Shown here: positions 6,846 to 13,111 of the stretch, piece after piece
How the letters are laid out: every line of letters begins with the position of its first letter
How positions within the stretch are numbered: position 1 is the stretch's first letter
Source: Dietzia timorensis
GTDB lineage: Bacteria; Actinomycetota; Actinomycetes; Mycobacteriales; Mycobacteriaceae
DNA: 16,642 bases
Reading direction: 5' to 3'
NCBI RefSeq assembly: GCF_020742175.1
Contig: NZ_DYXM01000122.1
Coordinates: 1-16,642 of the forward strand
Translations under genes and position numbers: made by a program
Notes under the pieces: model-generated
Seen by the model: the letters and a program-made list of their open reading frames with translations, nothing else
Database searches by the model: none
What the model was told of the DNA's origin: nothing

Positions 6846-7415
6846 CTACTGCTGCGGGAAGTTGAGGTACGCCTTCGACGGCGTCGGCCCGCGCTGCCCC
6901 TGGTACTTCGATCCGACACCGCTCGAACCGTAGGGGCGCTCCGCGGGGCTGGAGAGCTGGAACAGGCACAGCTGCCCGATCTTCATGCCCGGCCACAGCG
7001 TGATCGGCAGGTTCGCCACGTTCGACAGCTCGAGCGTGATGTGACCGGTAAAGCCAGGGTCGATGAACCCGGCGGTCGAGTGCGTGAGCAGACCGAGCCG
7101 GCCGAGCGAGGACTTGCCCTCGAGCCGGCCCGCGACGTCCGCGCCGAGCGAGACCCGTTCGAGCGTCGCGCCGAGCACGAACTCGCCGGGGTGCAGCACG
7201 AACGACTCGCCCTCGGGCGTCTCCACGTGCGTTGTCAGCTCGTCCTGCTGCCGGGCCGGGTCGATGTGCGTGTACCGCGAGTTGTTGAACACGCGAAAAT
7301 ATTTGTCCAGGCGCACGTCGATGCTCGACGGCTGCACGAGGGATTCGTCGAGCGGATCGATCCCGAGGCGGCCGGATTCGAGGCTGGCGCGGATGTCGCG
7401 GTCTGATAAAAGCAC
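6846..7415 (-). CDS. dcd: dCTP deaminase, probably bifunctional deaminase/dUTPase
   Basis: This cytoplasmic homotrimeric enzyme of thymidylate supply deaminates dCTP; in mycobacteria the close homologue also hydrolyses dUTP, giving dUMP directly. The 189-residue protein has PSSIDVRLDKYFRVF (29-43), RLEGKSSLGRLGLLTHSTAGF (97-117), the catalytic glutamate E129 in HITLELSN, and the C-terminal QGQRGPTPSKAYLNF that closes over the nucleotide. These motifs are almost word for word those of mycobacterial Dcd as recalled. The start is GTG at 7415 with no ribosome-binding site; TAGCCT lies 7 nt upstream, suggesting a leaderless transcript. ugd follows after 139 bp and the DUF2470 gene precedes it by 64 bp. 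Confidence 0.96.
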   Translation of the reverse strand: MLLSDRDIRASLESGRLGIDPLDESLVQPSSIDVRLDKYFRVFNNSRYTHIDPARQQDELTTHVETPEGESFVLHPGEFVLGATLERVSLGADVAGRLEGKSSLGRLGLLTHSTAGFIDPGFTGHITLELSNVANLPITLWPGMKIGQLCLFQLSSPAERPYGSSGVGSKYQGQRGPTPSKAYLNFPQQ

Positions 7416-7422
7416 GGGGATA

Positions 7423-7428
7423 AGGCTA
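7423..7428 (-). promoter_or_regulatory. putative -10 element of a leaderless dcd transcript
   Basis: On the minus strand TAGCCT (7428-7423) precedes the dcd GTG by 7 nt, and the intervening TATCCCC contains no ribosome-binding site. This places the likely transcription start on or next to the start codon. No clear -35 box is visible in the GC-rich bases upstream. Confidence 0.5.
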
Positions 7429-7479
7429 CCGTCCTCGGCTGCAGCGCCGGAAGAACACGGGCGGATTGGGGCGGGGAGG

Positions 7480-8358
7480 CTACGCGCCGCGCGGGTCGTC
7501 GTGGCGATCCTGCAGTGGCCGCGCCATCACGGGCTCCTGCCCGATCGGCCTCGCCGACAACCCGCACAAGCGCCGGATCTCACGCCCGAGGTCCGCGACC
7601 GTCACGCAATCGCTGGAGAAGTCGATCCGCCACTCGCGGCGCACACCGCCGAGGTCGAGCGCGGACATCGTCACGCCGAAACGATCGAGCGCGGTGAGCA
7701 CCGCCGTCTGCGGCAGAGCCTGTCCCCCACCCTGCCACTGCGCCTCGTGGCGCAGGTTGTGGAGCATTTTTCTCATGACGCCGGACCCCGGGTCATTAAG
7801 CCGGGCGAGCCACACGGCCTCGATATCACAGAAAGGATCGGGAGCCGCCAGCTCGAGTTCCTCGGGAAGGATGCTGTCGACGCCGGAGGAGTCGACAAGA
7901 CCGATGCTCTCGGGCTGCATCACGAGGAGCCGAACTTCCGTGCCGACCGCGAGGAGTTCCGGGTGCGCGACGTCAGCGGCGATCTCCAGCGCGAGCACGC
8001 GCTGCTCCTCCAACCCGGGAAGCGTGATCGCCCCAGTGACGCTCGCGATCTGCCTGACGAGGTGCCCGGGCCGGTCTCCGCACCGGCACGAGCCGAGAAG
8101 TCCGGCGCCGGCGGGGCCGAGTTCGGCCTGATACACGCAGTCGAGGAGTTCGCAGCGCGCCGTCGCGGCAATCAGTTCGGCCTGCCCGCCAAACGATTCG
8201 ATGCCGAGAACGAGCGCTCCGCGGTGCAGGCACGCGAACACGATGGGAAAGCTTGCGGCGGGCGGATAACCGGGCACCGCGAAGATCTCCACCTGGCCGC
8301 AGCCGGCCCGAACTAGGGAGGCGAGTCGTTCGGACGGGTCGGCGATCGCCGTGTGCAT
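7480..8358 (-). CDS. DUF2470 (HugZ-like) domain protein
   Basis: The 292-residue protein has an N-terminal half (about 7-155) resembling a diverged split-barrel of the pyridoxamine-phosphate-oxidase/flavin-reductase type. The C-terminal half (about 176-268) is DUF2470-like: APDPFCDIEAVWLARLND, then LTALDRFGVTMSALD and WRIDF. In other bacteria this pairing occurs in HugZ/HutZ-type haem-degrading or haem-binding proteins; that role here is inference. The usual haem-binding histidine of HugZ cannot be placed confidently. The ATG at 8358 is preferred because AGGGGG precedes it by 4 nt; the frame stays open upstream without a better start. An iron box and promoter lie about 220 bp upstream, which supports an iron or haem role. 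dcd follows after 64 bp but seems to have its own promoter. Confidence 0.6.
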   Translation of the reverse strand: MHTAIADPSERLASLVRAGCGQVEIFAVPGYPPAASFPIVFACLHRGALVLGIESFGGQAELIAATARCELLDCVYQAELGPAGAGLLGSCRCGDRPGHLVRQIASVTGAITLPGLEEQRVLALEIAADVAHPELLAVGTEVRLLVMQPESIGLVDSSGVDSILPEELELAAPDPFCDIEAVWLARLNDPGSGVMRKMLHNLRHEAQWQGGGQALPQTAVLTALDRFGVTMSALDLGGVRREWRIDFSSDCVTVADLGREIRRLCGLSARPIGQEPVMARPLQDRHDDPRGA

Positions 8359-8507
8359 TGCGCCCCCTGGGTTCCTGCCTGTCGAAGCGGCGTGGTCGTT
8401 GTCGGTGAAGGGTGGTTTCGTGCTTGGCGCGCGAGCCTCCGATCTTCGGTACAGCCTTGCGCGCCCCGGCGGCGATATCAATCCACGGACTCACGCTGGT
8501 TTTAAGT

Positions 8508-8541
8508 GACACTCGGGGGCCCTGCCCGACCCCCGAGTGTC
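8508..8541. other. strong hairpin in the DUF2470 leader
   Basis: GACACTCGGGGG (8508-8519) pairs perfectly with CCCCCGAGTGTC (8530-8541) around a 10-nt loop. It lies about 30-60 nt downstream of the predicted start of the iron-box transcript and 150 nt before the DUF2470 ATG. Neither strand has a T-run after the stem, so it is not a standard intrinsic terminator. An attenuator, a factor-dependent stop or a processed leader are possible. Confidence 0.5.
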
Positions 8542-8577
8542 CAACGGAGCGCGGTCCGTGACGAGCCGCCGCGATTC

Positions 8578-8607
8578 ACATTAGGTAAGGCTTACCTGTA
8601 AAAGCAA
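8578..8607 (-). promoter_or_regulatory. putative promoter for the DUF2470 gene
   Basis: On the minus strand TTGCTT (8607-8602) and TAATGT (8583-8578) are spaced by 18 bp and fit a sigma-70-type promoter. The spacer is almost entirely occupied by the iron box, so repressor binding would exclude RNA polymerase. The expected start near 8570 leaves a leader of about 210 nt. Confidence 0.5.
8581..8599. promoter_or_regulatory. DtxR/IdeR-type iron box
   Basis: TTAGGTAAGGCTTACCTGT is a near-palindrome with perfect arms AGGTAAG and CTTACCT around one central base. Compared with the DtxR/IdeR consensus TTAGGTTAGCCTAACCTAA it agrees at 14 of 19 positions, including both AGGT/ACCT cores. Iron-loaded DtxR/IdeR normally represses at such sites. 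It lies within the predicted minus-strand promoter and could also act on the plus-strand gene at 8696. Confidence 0.7.
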
Positions 8608-8695
8608 CCCCTAACCAAATATTTTTCGGTTGCCCTTACCCCTGCAACCCTTTGACGTTTGGCAAAGGAACCTTCTGAAGTGGTGGAATGGGGGC

Positions 8696-8962
8696 ATGAC
8701 ACGTCCAGAAGAACCTTCGAAATACACGTGGAGATGGACCATCTGGTCCACAGTTTTCCTCGGCGTCGGGGTGGTCGTCTTCTTCATGGGAGTCACCGCC
8801 GGGGCTCCACTGTGGGTCTCAATCGCTCTCGGATTGGCCGTCGCCATTCTCGGTGGGATAGGCATGGGCATCGTTCCGCGGAACCCACCGAAGCCCGGAA
8901 TCCACGGCAAGGGTTCAATGCCGGGCGGATCACGCAAGCAGTCGAAGGCGCCCAGAAAGTAG
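8696..8962 (+). CDS. small membrane protein of unknown function
   Basis: The 88-residue protein has a short N-terminal segment (MTRPEEPSKYTWRW) and two adjacent hydrophobic helices, about 15-33 (TIWSTVFLGVGVVVFFMGV) and 38-60 (PLWVSIALGLAVAILGGIGMGIV). A basic glycine/proline/lysine-rich tail follows, ending SRKQSKAPRK. It is probably a two-pass membrane protein with both ends in the cytoplasm. The ATG at 8696 has a G-rich ribosome-binding stretch (GGAATGGGGG) directly upstream; an in-frame start at 8630 would add 22 unconvincing residues. I do not recognise a family. The iron box about 100 bp upstream could regulate it, and a tRNA gene follows. Confidence 0.65.
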   Translation: MTRPEEPSKYTWRWTIWSTVFLGVGVVVFFMGVTAGAPLWVSIALGLAVAILGGIGMGIVPRNPPKPGIHGKGSMPGGSRKQSKAPRK

Positions 8963-9046
8963 CCGACTCTGCGTGCTAAGCTAGGCGCAGCCTGCAACTC
9001 GGCGACCGCTTTTCATACGAGAAGCTCGGCAGAGTTTTCGCAGCGT

Positions 9047-9120
9047 GCCGATGTAGTTCAATGGTAGAACTTCTGCTTCCCAAGCAGACAGCGCGGGTTC
9101 GATTCCCGTCATCGGCTCCA
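9047..9120 (+). tRNA. tRNA-Gly (anticodon CCC)
   Basis: The acceptor arms GCCGATG (9047-9053) and CATCGGC (9110-9116) pair over 7 bp, followed by discriminator T and an encoded CCA (9118-9120). The anticodon stem TCTGC/GCAGA holds the loop TTCCCAA, giving anticodon CCC at 9079-9081. The T-arm contains GGTTCGATTCCC and the D-loop AGTTCAATGGTA. It reads GGG glycine codons. The 74-nt length is normal for tRNA-Gly with CCA. Confidence 0.97.
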
Positions 9121-9139
9121 ACCTTCCTCGTACGTTTTA

Positions 9140-9155
9140 GGCGCGCGACCGCGCC
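9140..9155 (+). terminator. short GC hairpin after the tRNA
   Basis: GGCGCG (9140-9145) and CGCGCC (9150-9155) form a 6-bp stem with a CGAC loop, 20 bp past the tRNA. There is no T-run after it (TTTT precedes it instead), so its role in tRNA termination is uncertain. Confidence 0.3.
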
Positions 9156-9212
9156 CAGACAACCGGCGAGTACGCGTAGTTTGTCGGTAGCACCGGCAGA
9201 TCAAGGTTTCAC

Positions 9213-10373
9213 ATGAGTTCTTCGAGAGAGCTTCGCCCCGTCCCGATTACGTCGAATCTGATTCACGGCGCGCTCGATATGGAGACCACCGAAAGAGGAC
9301 TCGTCCCCTGCAGACTGCCGGGGTGGGCTCGTGAGCAGGCGGACGGCCAGCTTTTGTCCGCGCAGGCGCAGCCGGCCGGCGTGCGGTTGGCCTTCCGCAC
9401 GGCGTCAACAAGTGTAGAGCTGAGCGCACACCGCACATACCCGGCGTTTCGAGGCGTTGCGCCCCGCGCCGATTGCCACGTCGACATCGTGATCGACGGC
9501 AGACTTGAGCGGCACGTGGAGACGAGCGGCGGCACCCGCGTAACGATCGACCCTGCAAGCGGGAGCGTCGAGGTCGACGAGGGTCCGACGCAGACGATTC
9601 GAATCGACGACCTGCCGAGCGGCGACAAAACCGTGGAGATTTGGCTGCCTCACTACGAGCGCATCGAGCTCGTCGAGCTGCGTGCAGACGAGCCAGTCGA
9701 GCCGGTTGACTTTGACTCGCGGCCCAGGTGGGTGCACTACGGAAGTTCGATCAGCCAAGGATCGAACGCGACGGCGCCGACACTGACATGGGTAGCTCGC
9801 GTCGCTCGCAAGGCGGGGCTTGAGCTGACCAACCTGGGCTTCAGCGGTAGCGCGATGCTCGATGGGTTCGTCGCGCAGGGGATTCGGGATCTTCCCGCCG
9901 AGCTGATCAGCGTGAAGGTGGGGATCAACCTCGTCAATGCGGGCGCCGTGCGCACCGAGGAGCTCGCGCCGCTGCTCGACAATTTTCTCGACACCATTCG
10001 GCAGGGGCATCCGGAGACTCCGCTGGTGGTGGTGTCCGCTCTCCATTGCGCGATCCACGAGGACACCCCCGGGCCGGCGGCGACCGACTTCGGCGACGGC
10101 GAAATCCGCTATCTCGCGACCGGGACAGCCGAGGACGTGGCCGCAGGGAAGCTGACTCTCCGCTCCGCCCGCGAGGTGATCGCAGCGGTCGTCGCGCGGC
10201 GGCGCACCGACGATCCCAACCTCCACTTCGTCGACGGGCTCGCGCTCTTCGGCGCCGACGACGAGGCGGCCTATCCCTCGGCGGACCGACTGCACCCGCC
10301 CGAGGATGCTCACGCGTTGATCGCCGAGCGGTTCGCCGATCTCGCGCTTCGCGGGCAGGGTTTCAAAGCCTGA
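9213..10373 (+). CDS. SGNH/GDSL-family hydrolase (SsfX3-like)
   Basis: This is a 386-residue predicted esterase or acyl hydrolase. The N-terminal part (about 15-160) is beta-rich, like the accessory domain of SsfX3-type enzymes. The C-terminal SGNH domain starts at about 170 with WVHYGSSISQGS (catalytic S179 in the GDS-like block). The oxyanion glycine is in NLGFSGSA (about 209-211), the block III motif is VGINLVN (G237/N239), and D358-x-x-H361 lies in ADRLHPPEDAH. All four blocks are present, so it should be active. No signal peptide is seen, so a cytoplasmic location and a small-molecule ester or acetyl substrate are likely. The ATG at 9213 has AAGG 6 nt upstream. It is transcribed away from the tRNA. 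Confidence 0.82.
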   Translation: MSSSRELRPVPITSNLIHGALDMETTERGLVPCRLPGWAREQADGQLLSAQAQPAGVRLAFRTASTSVELSAHRTYPAFRGVAPRADCHVDIVIDGRLERHVETSGGTRVTIDPASGSVEVDEGPTQTIRIDDLPSGDKTVEIWLPHYERIELVELRADEPVEPVDFDSRPRWVHYGSSISQGSNATAPTLTWVARVARKAGLELTNLGFSGSAMLDGFVAQGIRDLPAELISVKVGINLVNAGAVRTEELAPLLDNFLDTIRQGHPETPLVVVSALHCAIHEDTPGPAATDFGDGEIRYLATGTAEDVAAGKLTLRSAREVIAAVVARRRTDDPNLHFVDGLALFGADDEAAYPSADRLHPPEDAHALIAERFADLALRGQGFKA

Positions 10374-10426
10374 TCTCCGGCGGTCGCCGCACAGATCACG
10401 CATGATCGGACAATGATTTCCCTCCA

Positions 10427-10458
10427 CCTTTTCGGATGCTGGACAGACACCGAAAAGG
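10427..10458 (+). promoter_or_regulatory. hairpin covering the ribosome-binding site of the RibD-like gene
   Basis: CCTTTTCGG (10427-10435) is perfectly complementary to CCGAAAAGG (10450-10458), with a 14-nt loop. The right arm includes most of the AAAGGAG ribosome-binding site (10454-10460) that lies 7 nt before the ATG at 10468. If the transcript starts upstream of 10427, the hairpin would mask the site and could regulate translation. Read as DNA, it could instead be an operator. A second small inverted repeat, GATCA/TGATC, is at 10394-10407. Confidence 0.45.
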
Positions 10459-10467
10459 AGAGCCGAC

Positions 10468-11064
10468 ATGGAATCCGAAGCAAAGGACGCGACGTTCGTC
10501 GTCTCAGTTCTGACGTCGCTCGACGGCTATTACGAGGGCCCCGGCGGCGACCTGTCGCCCATGCCGTTCGAGCACGCCTTCACGACCCATAACCTCGAGT
10601 TGCTGCGCCGGGCGGACACCGTCGTCTACGGGAGCACATGGTTCCCGAGCAATTTCCGGCACTGGTCGGCGATCGCGGAGGACCCGTCGAGCGAACAGCG
10701 GGAATTAGACACGGCGAGGTTGATCACCACGCTCGACTCGCTGGTGATCAGCGACTCGATGACGATCGGGCCGGGCGATCCGTGGGCTCCGACGTCATCC
10801 GTGGTGGCACGTAGCGAGGCGCCGGCGGAGATCGCGCGACGCAAGGCGAATGGCGAATCGCTGCTGATGTTCGGCAGCGCGACGACATGGAATCCGCTGC
10901 TCGCGGCGGGGGTGGTCGACGAGCTCATCGTGCTCGTCGGGGCGGCGATGCTCGGCGCCGGATCGAAGATGTATGCGGGCGAGCGCGCGGGGCTGCGGCT
11001 GCTCGAGGCGAGCGTGCTGCCGGATTCGGAGCTGGTGAAGCTGCGCTACGACGCGAGGTGCTGA
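10468..11064 (+). CDS. RibD C-terminal/dihydrofolate-reductase-like protein
   Basis: The 198-residue cytoplasmic protein belongs to the RibD_C/DHFR-like fold group of NADPH-dependent reductases. Landmarks are VVSVLTSLDGYYEGPGGDLS (11-30), ADTVVYGSTWF (49-59), the nucleotide-binding loop LLMFGSATTWNPLLAAGVVDEL (132-153), and ELIVLVGAAMLGAGSKMY (152-169). It is a stand-alone domain without the RibD deaminase half, so a role in riboflavin synthesis is unlikely; related stand-alone proteins are of unknown substrate. The ATG at 10468 has an excellent AAAGGAG site, which is potentially masked by a hairpin. The last 19 bp overlap the convergent flavodoxin gene. Confidence 0.82.
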   Translation: MESEAKDATFVVSVLTSLDGYYEGPGGDLSPMPFEHAFTTHNLELLRRADTVVYGSTWFPSNFRHWSAIAEDPSSEQRELDTARLITTLDSLVISDSMTIGPGDPWAPTSSVVARSEAPAEIARRKANGESLLMFGSATTWNPLLAAGVVDELIVLVGAAMLGAGSKMYAGERAGLRLLEASVLPDSELVKLRYDARC

Positions 11065-11507
11065 GCGAAGGCCTTCGCGGATTCGAGGTCGCTCGCGGTG
11101 GGGCTCGATTTGTTGACCCCGCCGATGAGTCCGAACGGGCCCATCGTGTCGAGGCCGCGGCAGTGGAAGCCGCCGACGACGCGGAAGCCCTTCGCCTCGA
11201 GCGCCTGCTGCATCCCGTCCATATAGCGGGCGAGAATGGGCGGTTGTGGGAAGCCACTCGTGGCGAAGAAGAATGCGTCCTTGCCCTCGCTTTCCGGCAG
11301 CGACGCGACGAACTCGCGGAGGCTCTTCCGGAAGTTCATCCAATAGATGCCGGATCCGAAACCGACGAGATCGGCGGCGGCGATCGCGGCGTTCGCCTCG
11401 GGGCCGGGGGCGTGAATCGTGGCGCCGAGTTCTGCGGCGATGACGTCGGCGATCTTTCGCGTGTTGCCGTGCGGGGATCGCGATGTGGTGATGATCGTGG
11501 AGTTCAT
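11046..11507 (-). CDS. flavodoxin-family protein
   Basis: The 153-residue protein has a flavodoxin-like fold that binds FMN and would act in electron transfer or redox chemistry in the cytoplasm. The phosphate-binding loop is TTSRSPHGNT (7-16), followed by GFGSGIYWMNF (49-59), FFFATSGFPQP (79-89) and GGFHCRGLDTMGPFGLIGG (112-130). Length is normal for short-chain flavodoxins. The start chosen is ATG 11507 (MNSTIITTS); AAGGA lies 13 nt upstream, rather far. The frame is open further upstream but without homology-like sequence. Its partner is unknown; the nearby RibD-like protein converges on it and is not co-transcribed. It does not resemble the SsuE FMN reductase. Confidence 0.85.
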   Translation of the reverse strand: MNSTIITTSRSPHGNTRKIADVIAAELGATIHAPGPEANAAIAAADLVGFGSGIYWMNFRKSLREFVASLPESEGKDAFFFATSGFPQPPILARYMDGMQQALEAKGFRVVGGFHCRGLDTMGPFGLIGGVNKSSPTASDLESAKAFAQHLAS

Positions 11508-11615
11508 AGCGGTGCCGGATCCTTCGCTGGGTTCGGTTCGTCGGGCGTCGCGTGCGCGTCCGCCTTCGCCGCACACGATACGCGCGGGCGGAAGTTCGGA
11601 ACACGTTTTGCCTGG

Positions 11616-11621
11616 TAGCCT
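11616..11621 (+). promoter_or_regulatory. putative -10 element of a leaderless transcript
   Basis: TAGCCT (11616-11621) lies 6 nt upstream of the ATG at 11628, with GGCCAT between and no ribosome-binding site. The same hexamer precedes the dcd start at nearly the same distance. This supports both the chosen start and a leaderless mRNA. Confidence 0.45.
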
Positions 11622-11627
11622 GGCCAT

Positions 11628-12200
11628 ATGAGCATCCCGAGCAGCTATGGGACGGACCGCCCACACGTAGTGATCACCGGCAAGGACGCCGCGCACGTCG
11701 CCGGTCTTGCGCGCGCGATCGAAAGCACCGGGACGCGCACGACCATCGCCGAGAAGCGCAGCGATCTCCACGGGGAAACCGCCACCGCTCTCCTCGTCGT
11801 GCTCGAACCCGTCGAGGACGACAACTGGCGGGACTGGCTGCACAACGAAACCGACATCTGGGACGTGTTCGACGATGTCGTCCCGCACCTGTCCAACCCG
11901 TCCACCGGATTGATCGTCGGATACACCGCGACCGACAACCCGGGACGACGCTCGGACTACCGGTTGGCATGGGAGGATCTGGCCTCCGCGTTCGAGTCGG
12001 CGGCGATTTCCGATGGCGGCGTCGATTTCACGATGAATGCCATCGAGGTCCCTGTGGACTCCGATCGCGAGGTCCTCGAACGCCGGCTCGCGGAGTTCTT
12101 CTCCCAGCGGCGGTCGACCTACGCCAACCAGGTGGTCGTGCCGTTCGAGAACCTGTACAACTCGTCGATTATCGCCGAGCTCACCAATAGCGTGATCTAA
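11628..12200 (+). CDS. unrecognised protein, possibly SDR-like without a catalytic site
   Basis: I do not recognise a family for this 190-residue protein. The start HVVITGKDAAHVAGLARAIESTGTRTTIAE (13-42) looks like a first beta-alpha-beta unit of a Rossmann fold. A mid-region GLIVGYTATDNPGRRSDYRLAWEDLASAFESAA and then FTMNAIEVP resemble the order of the catalytic helix and following strand of short-chain dehydrogenases. However the TGxxxGxG glycines and the YxxxK pair are missing (YRLAW instead), so it would be a non-catalytic relative at best. There is no signal peptide or membrane helix. The reading frame is supported by a leaderless-type promoter, and the stop overlaps that of the convergent glycosyltransferase gene by 3-4 bp. 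Confidence 0.7.
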   Translation: MSIPSSYGTDRPHVVITGKDAAHVAGLARAIESTGTRTTIAEKRSDLHGETATALLVVLEPVEDDNWRDWLHNETDIWDVFDDVVPHLSNPSTGLIVGYTATDNPGRRSDYRLAWEDLASAFESAAISDGGVDFTMNAIEVPVDSDREVLERRLAEFFSQRRSTYANQVVVPFENLYNSSIIAELTNSVI

Positions 12201-13111
12201 CCGTCGTGCGGCGCCGGGCTGTCGTGTGGCTCCGGCACGAAACCCGGCCAGTCCTGCTCGAGCCAGCGCCGAACCTCGGTGATCGGCTCGTCAAGGGCGC
12301 CCGGGCGATGGAACAGCGCGGAGTACGCGCGCTTGAGGAGCGGACGCGGTAGCGAGCGGAAGAGCTGGCGCGCCGCATAATTGAAAAATGCCCGCGGGCG
12401 ACCGATGAGGCCGAGCTCGACGAGATTGCCCTGCATCGTTTTCTCCGCCTTGGCGAGGCGGGCATCGGTGCGGCGGTCGAACATCGACTCTGGGGCGTGC
12501 TGGAGTGTGAGGACCTCGTCGAGACTCCGCAGCGAATACCCGGCGGCGATGAGGCGCGCGAAAAGGTCGTAGTCCTCCATGAAGAGCACGTCGCGGATTC
12601 CGCCGACCGCGAGGACAGCTTCCTTGTCGAGAATGACGGTCGGATTGTTGAGCGGGCTGTTGATCTTCACGTACTTCGCTATCGCTTCGGGCTCCGACGG
12701 TAGACGCCTCACCCGGACGACGTGATCCGGGTCGCCCTCGAACTCGACGATTGCTCCGCCCACTGCGGCATAGTCGCCTGTCGACACCACGGGCCACTGT
12801 TTCTCCAACCGGTCGGGCATCATGATGTCGTCGGCATCGTGACGGGCGATCCACCGATTTCGCGCGAGCGGCAATGCGTCGTGCATCGTCGCGGCGACAC
12901 CCCGATTCTCGTCGAAACGGACGACCGTGAGCTGCGGGCCATCGTGGCTGTCGAGGTAGGCTTCGATACCGGGTTGGACCGGCCCGTCGAGCACGACGAA
13001 AATCTCATCCGGCTCCGAGGTTTGATGCACGATGCTGCGGTAGGCCCTCGTGAATTCATCAGTGTCCACACCGATGTAGACGGGCAGGATGCAGGTGATC
13101 GGCAATGCCAT
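12197..13111 (-). CDS. family 2 glycosyltransferase
   Basis: This GT-A fold enzyme probably transfers a sugar from a nucleotide donor to a lipid or polysaccharide acceptor at the inner face of the membrane. The 304 residues open with the GT2 strand ITCILPVYIGVDTDEFTRAYRSI and a VVLDGP nucleotide contact (39-44). The metal-binding DxD is ARHDADD (D92/D94) and the acceptor/base motif is FMEDYDLFARL (ED 179-180). A C-terminal region of about 100 residues is rich in arginine and has no clear membrane helix. The ATG at 13111 has GGAAGG about 7 nt upstream. It is not in an obvious polysaccharide cluster; ugd, 5 kb away, is the only other sugar-nucleotide gene here. Confidence 0.88.
   Translation of the reverse strand: MALPITCILPVYIGVDTDEFTRAYRSIVHQTSEPDEIFVVLDGPVQPGIEAYLDSHDGPQLTVVRFDENRGVAATMHDALPLARNRWIARHDADDIMMPDRLEKQWPVVSTGDYAAVGGAIVEFEGDPDHVVRVRRLPSEPEAIAKYVKINSPLNNPTVILDKEAVLAVGGIRDVLFMEDYDLFARLIAAGYSLRSLDEVLTLQHAPESMFDRRTDARLAKAEKTMQGNLVELGLIGRPRAFFNYAARQLFRSLPRPLLKRAYSALFHRPGALDEPITEVRRWLEQDWPGFVPEPHDSPAPHDG

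Larger units (their letters stand above)
8359..8695. other. 337-bp intergenic region with iron box and leader hairpin
   Basis: This gap separates the divergent DUF2470 gene and the small membrane-protein gene. It contains a strong hairpin (8508-8541), a DtxR/IdeR-type box (8581-8599) and then an AT-rich stretch (8600-8640). That stretch carries GCAACC (8604-8609) and GGTTGC (8628-8633) as an inverted repeat, plus scattered CAACCC/TAACC/TACC words. A TTGACG at 8652-8657 resembles a -35 for the plus-strand gene, without a good -10. The open frames here look like chance readings in GC-rich DNA and I see no gene. Confidence 0.5.

Noticed and set aside
7063..8316. 417-codon plus-strand open frame across dcd and the DUF2470 gene
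   Set aside because: It spans two genes on the opposite strand and their intergenic gap, with no domain and no ribosome-binding site.
9047..9213. tRNA-Gly as an integration site for a mobile element
   Set aside because: No integrase, no duplicated tRNA 3' end within the window, and no phage-like genes downstream; the accessory genes after it look like ordinary chromosomal enzymes.
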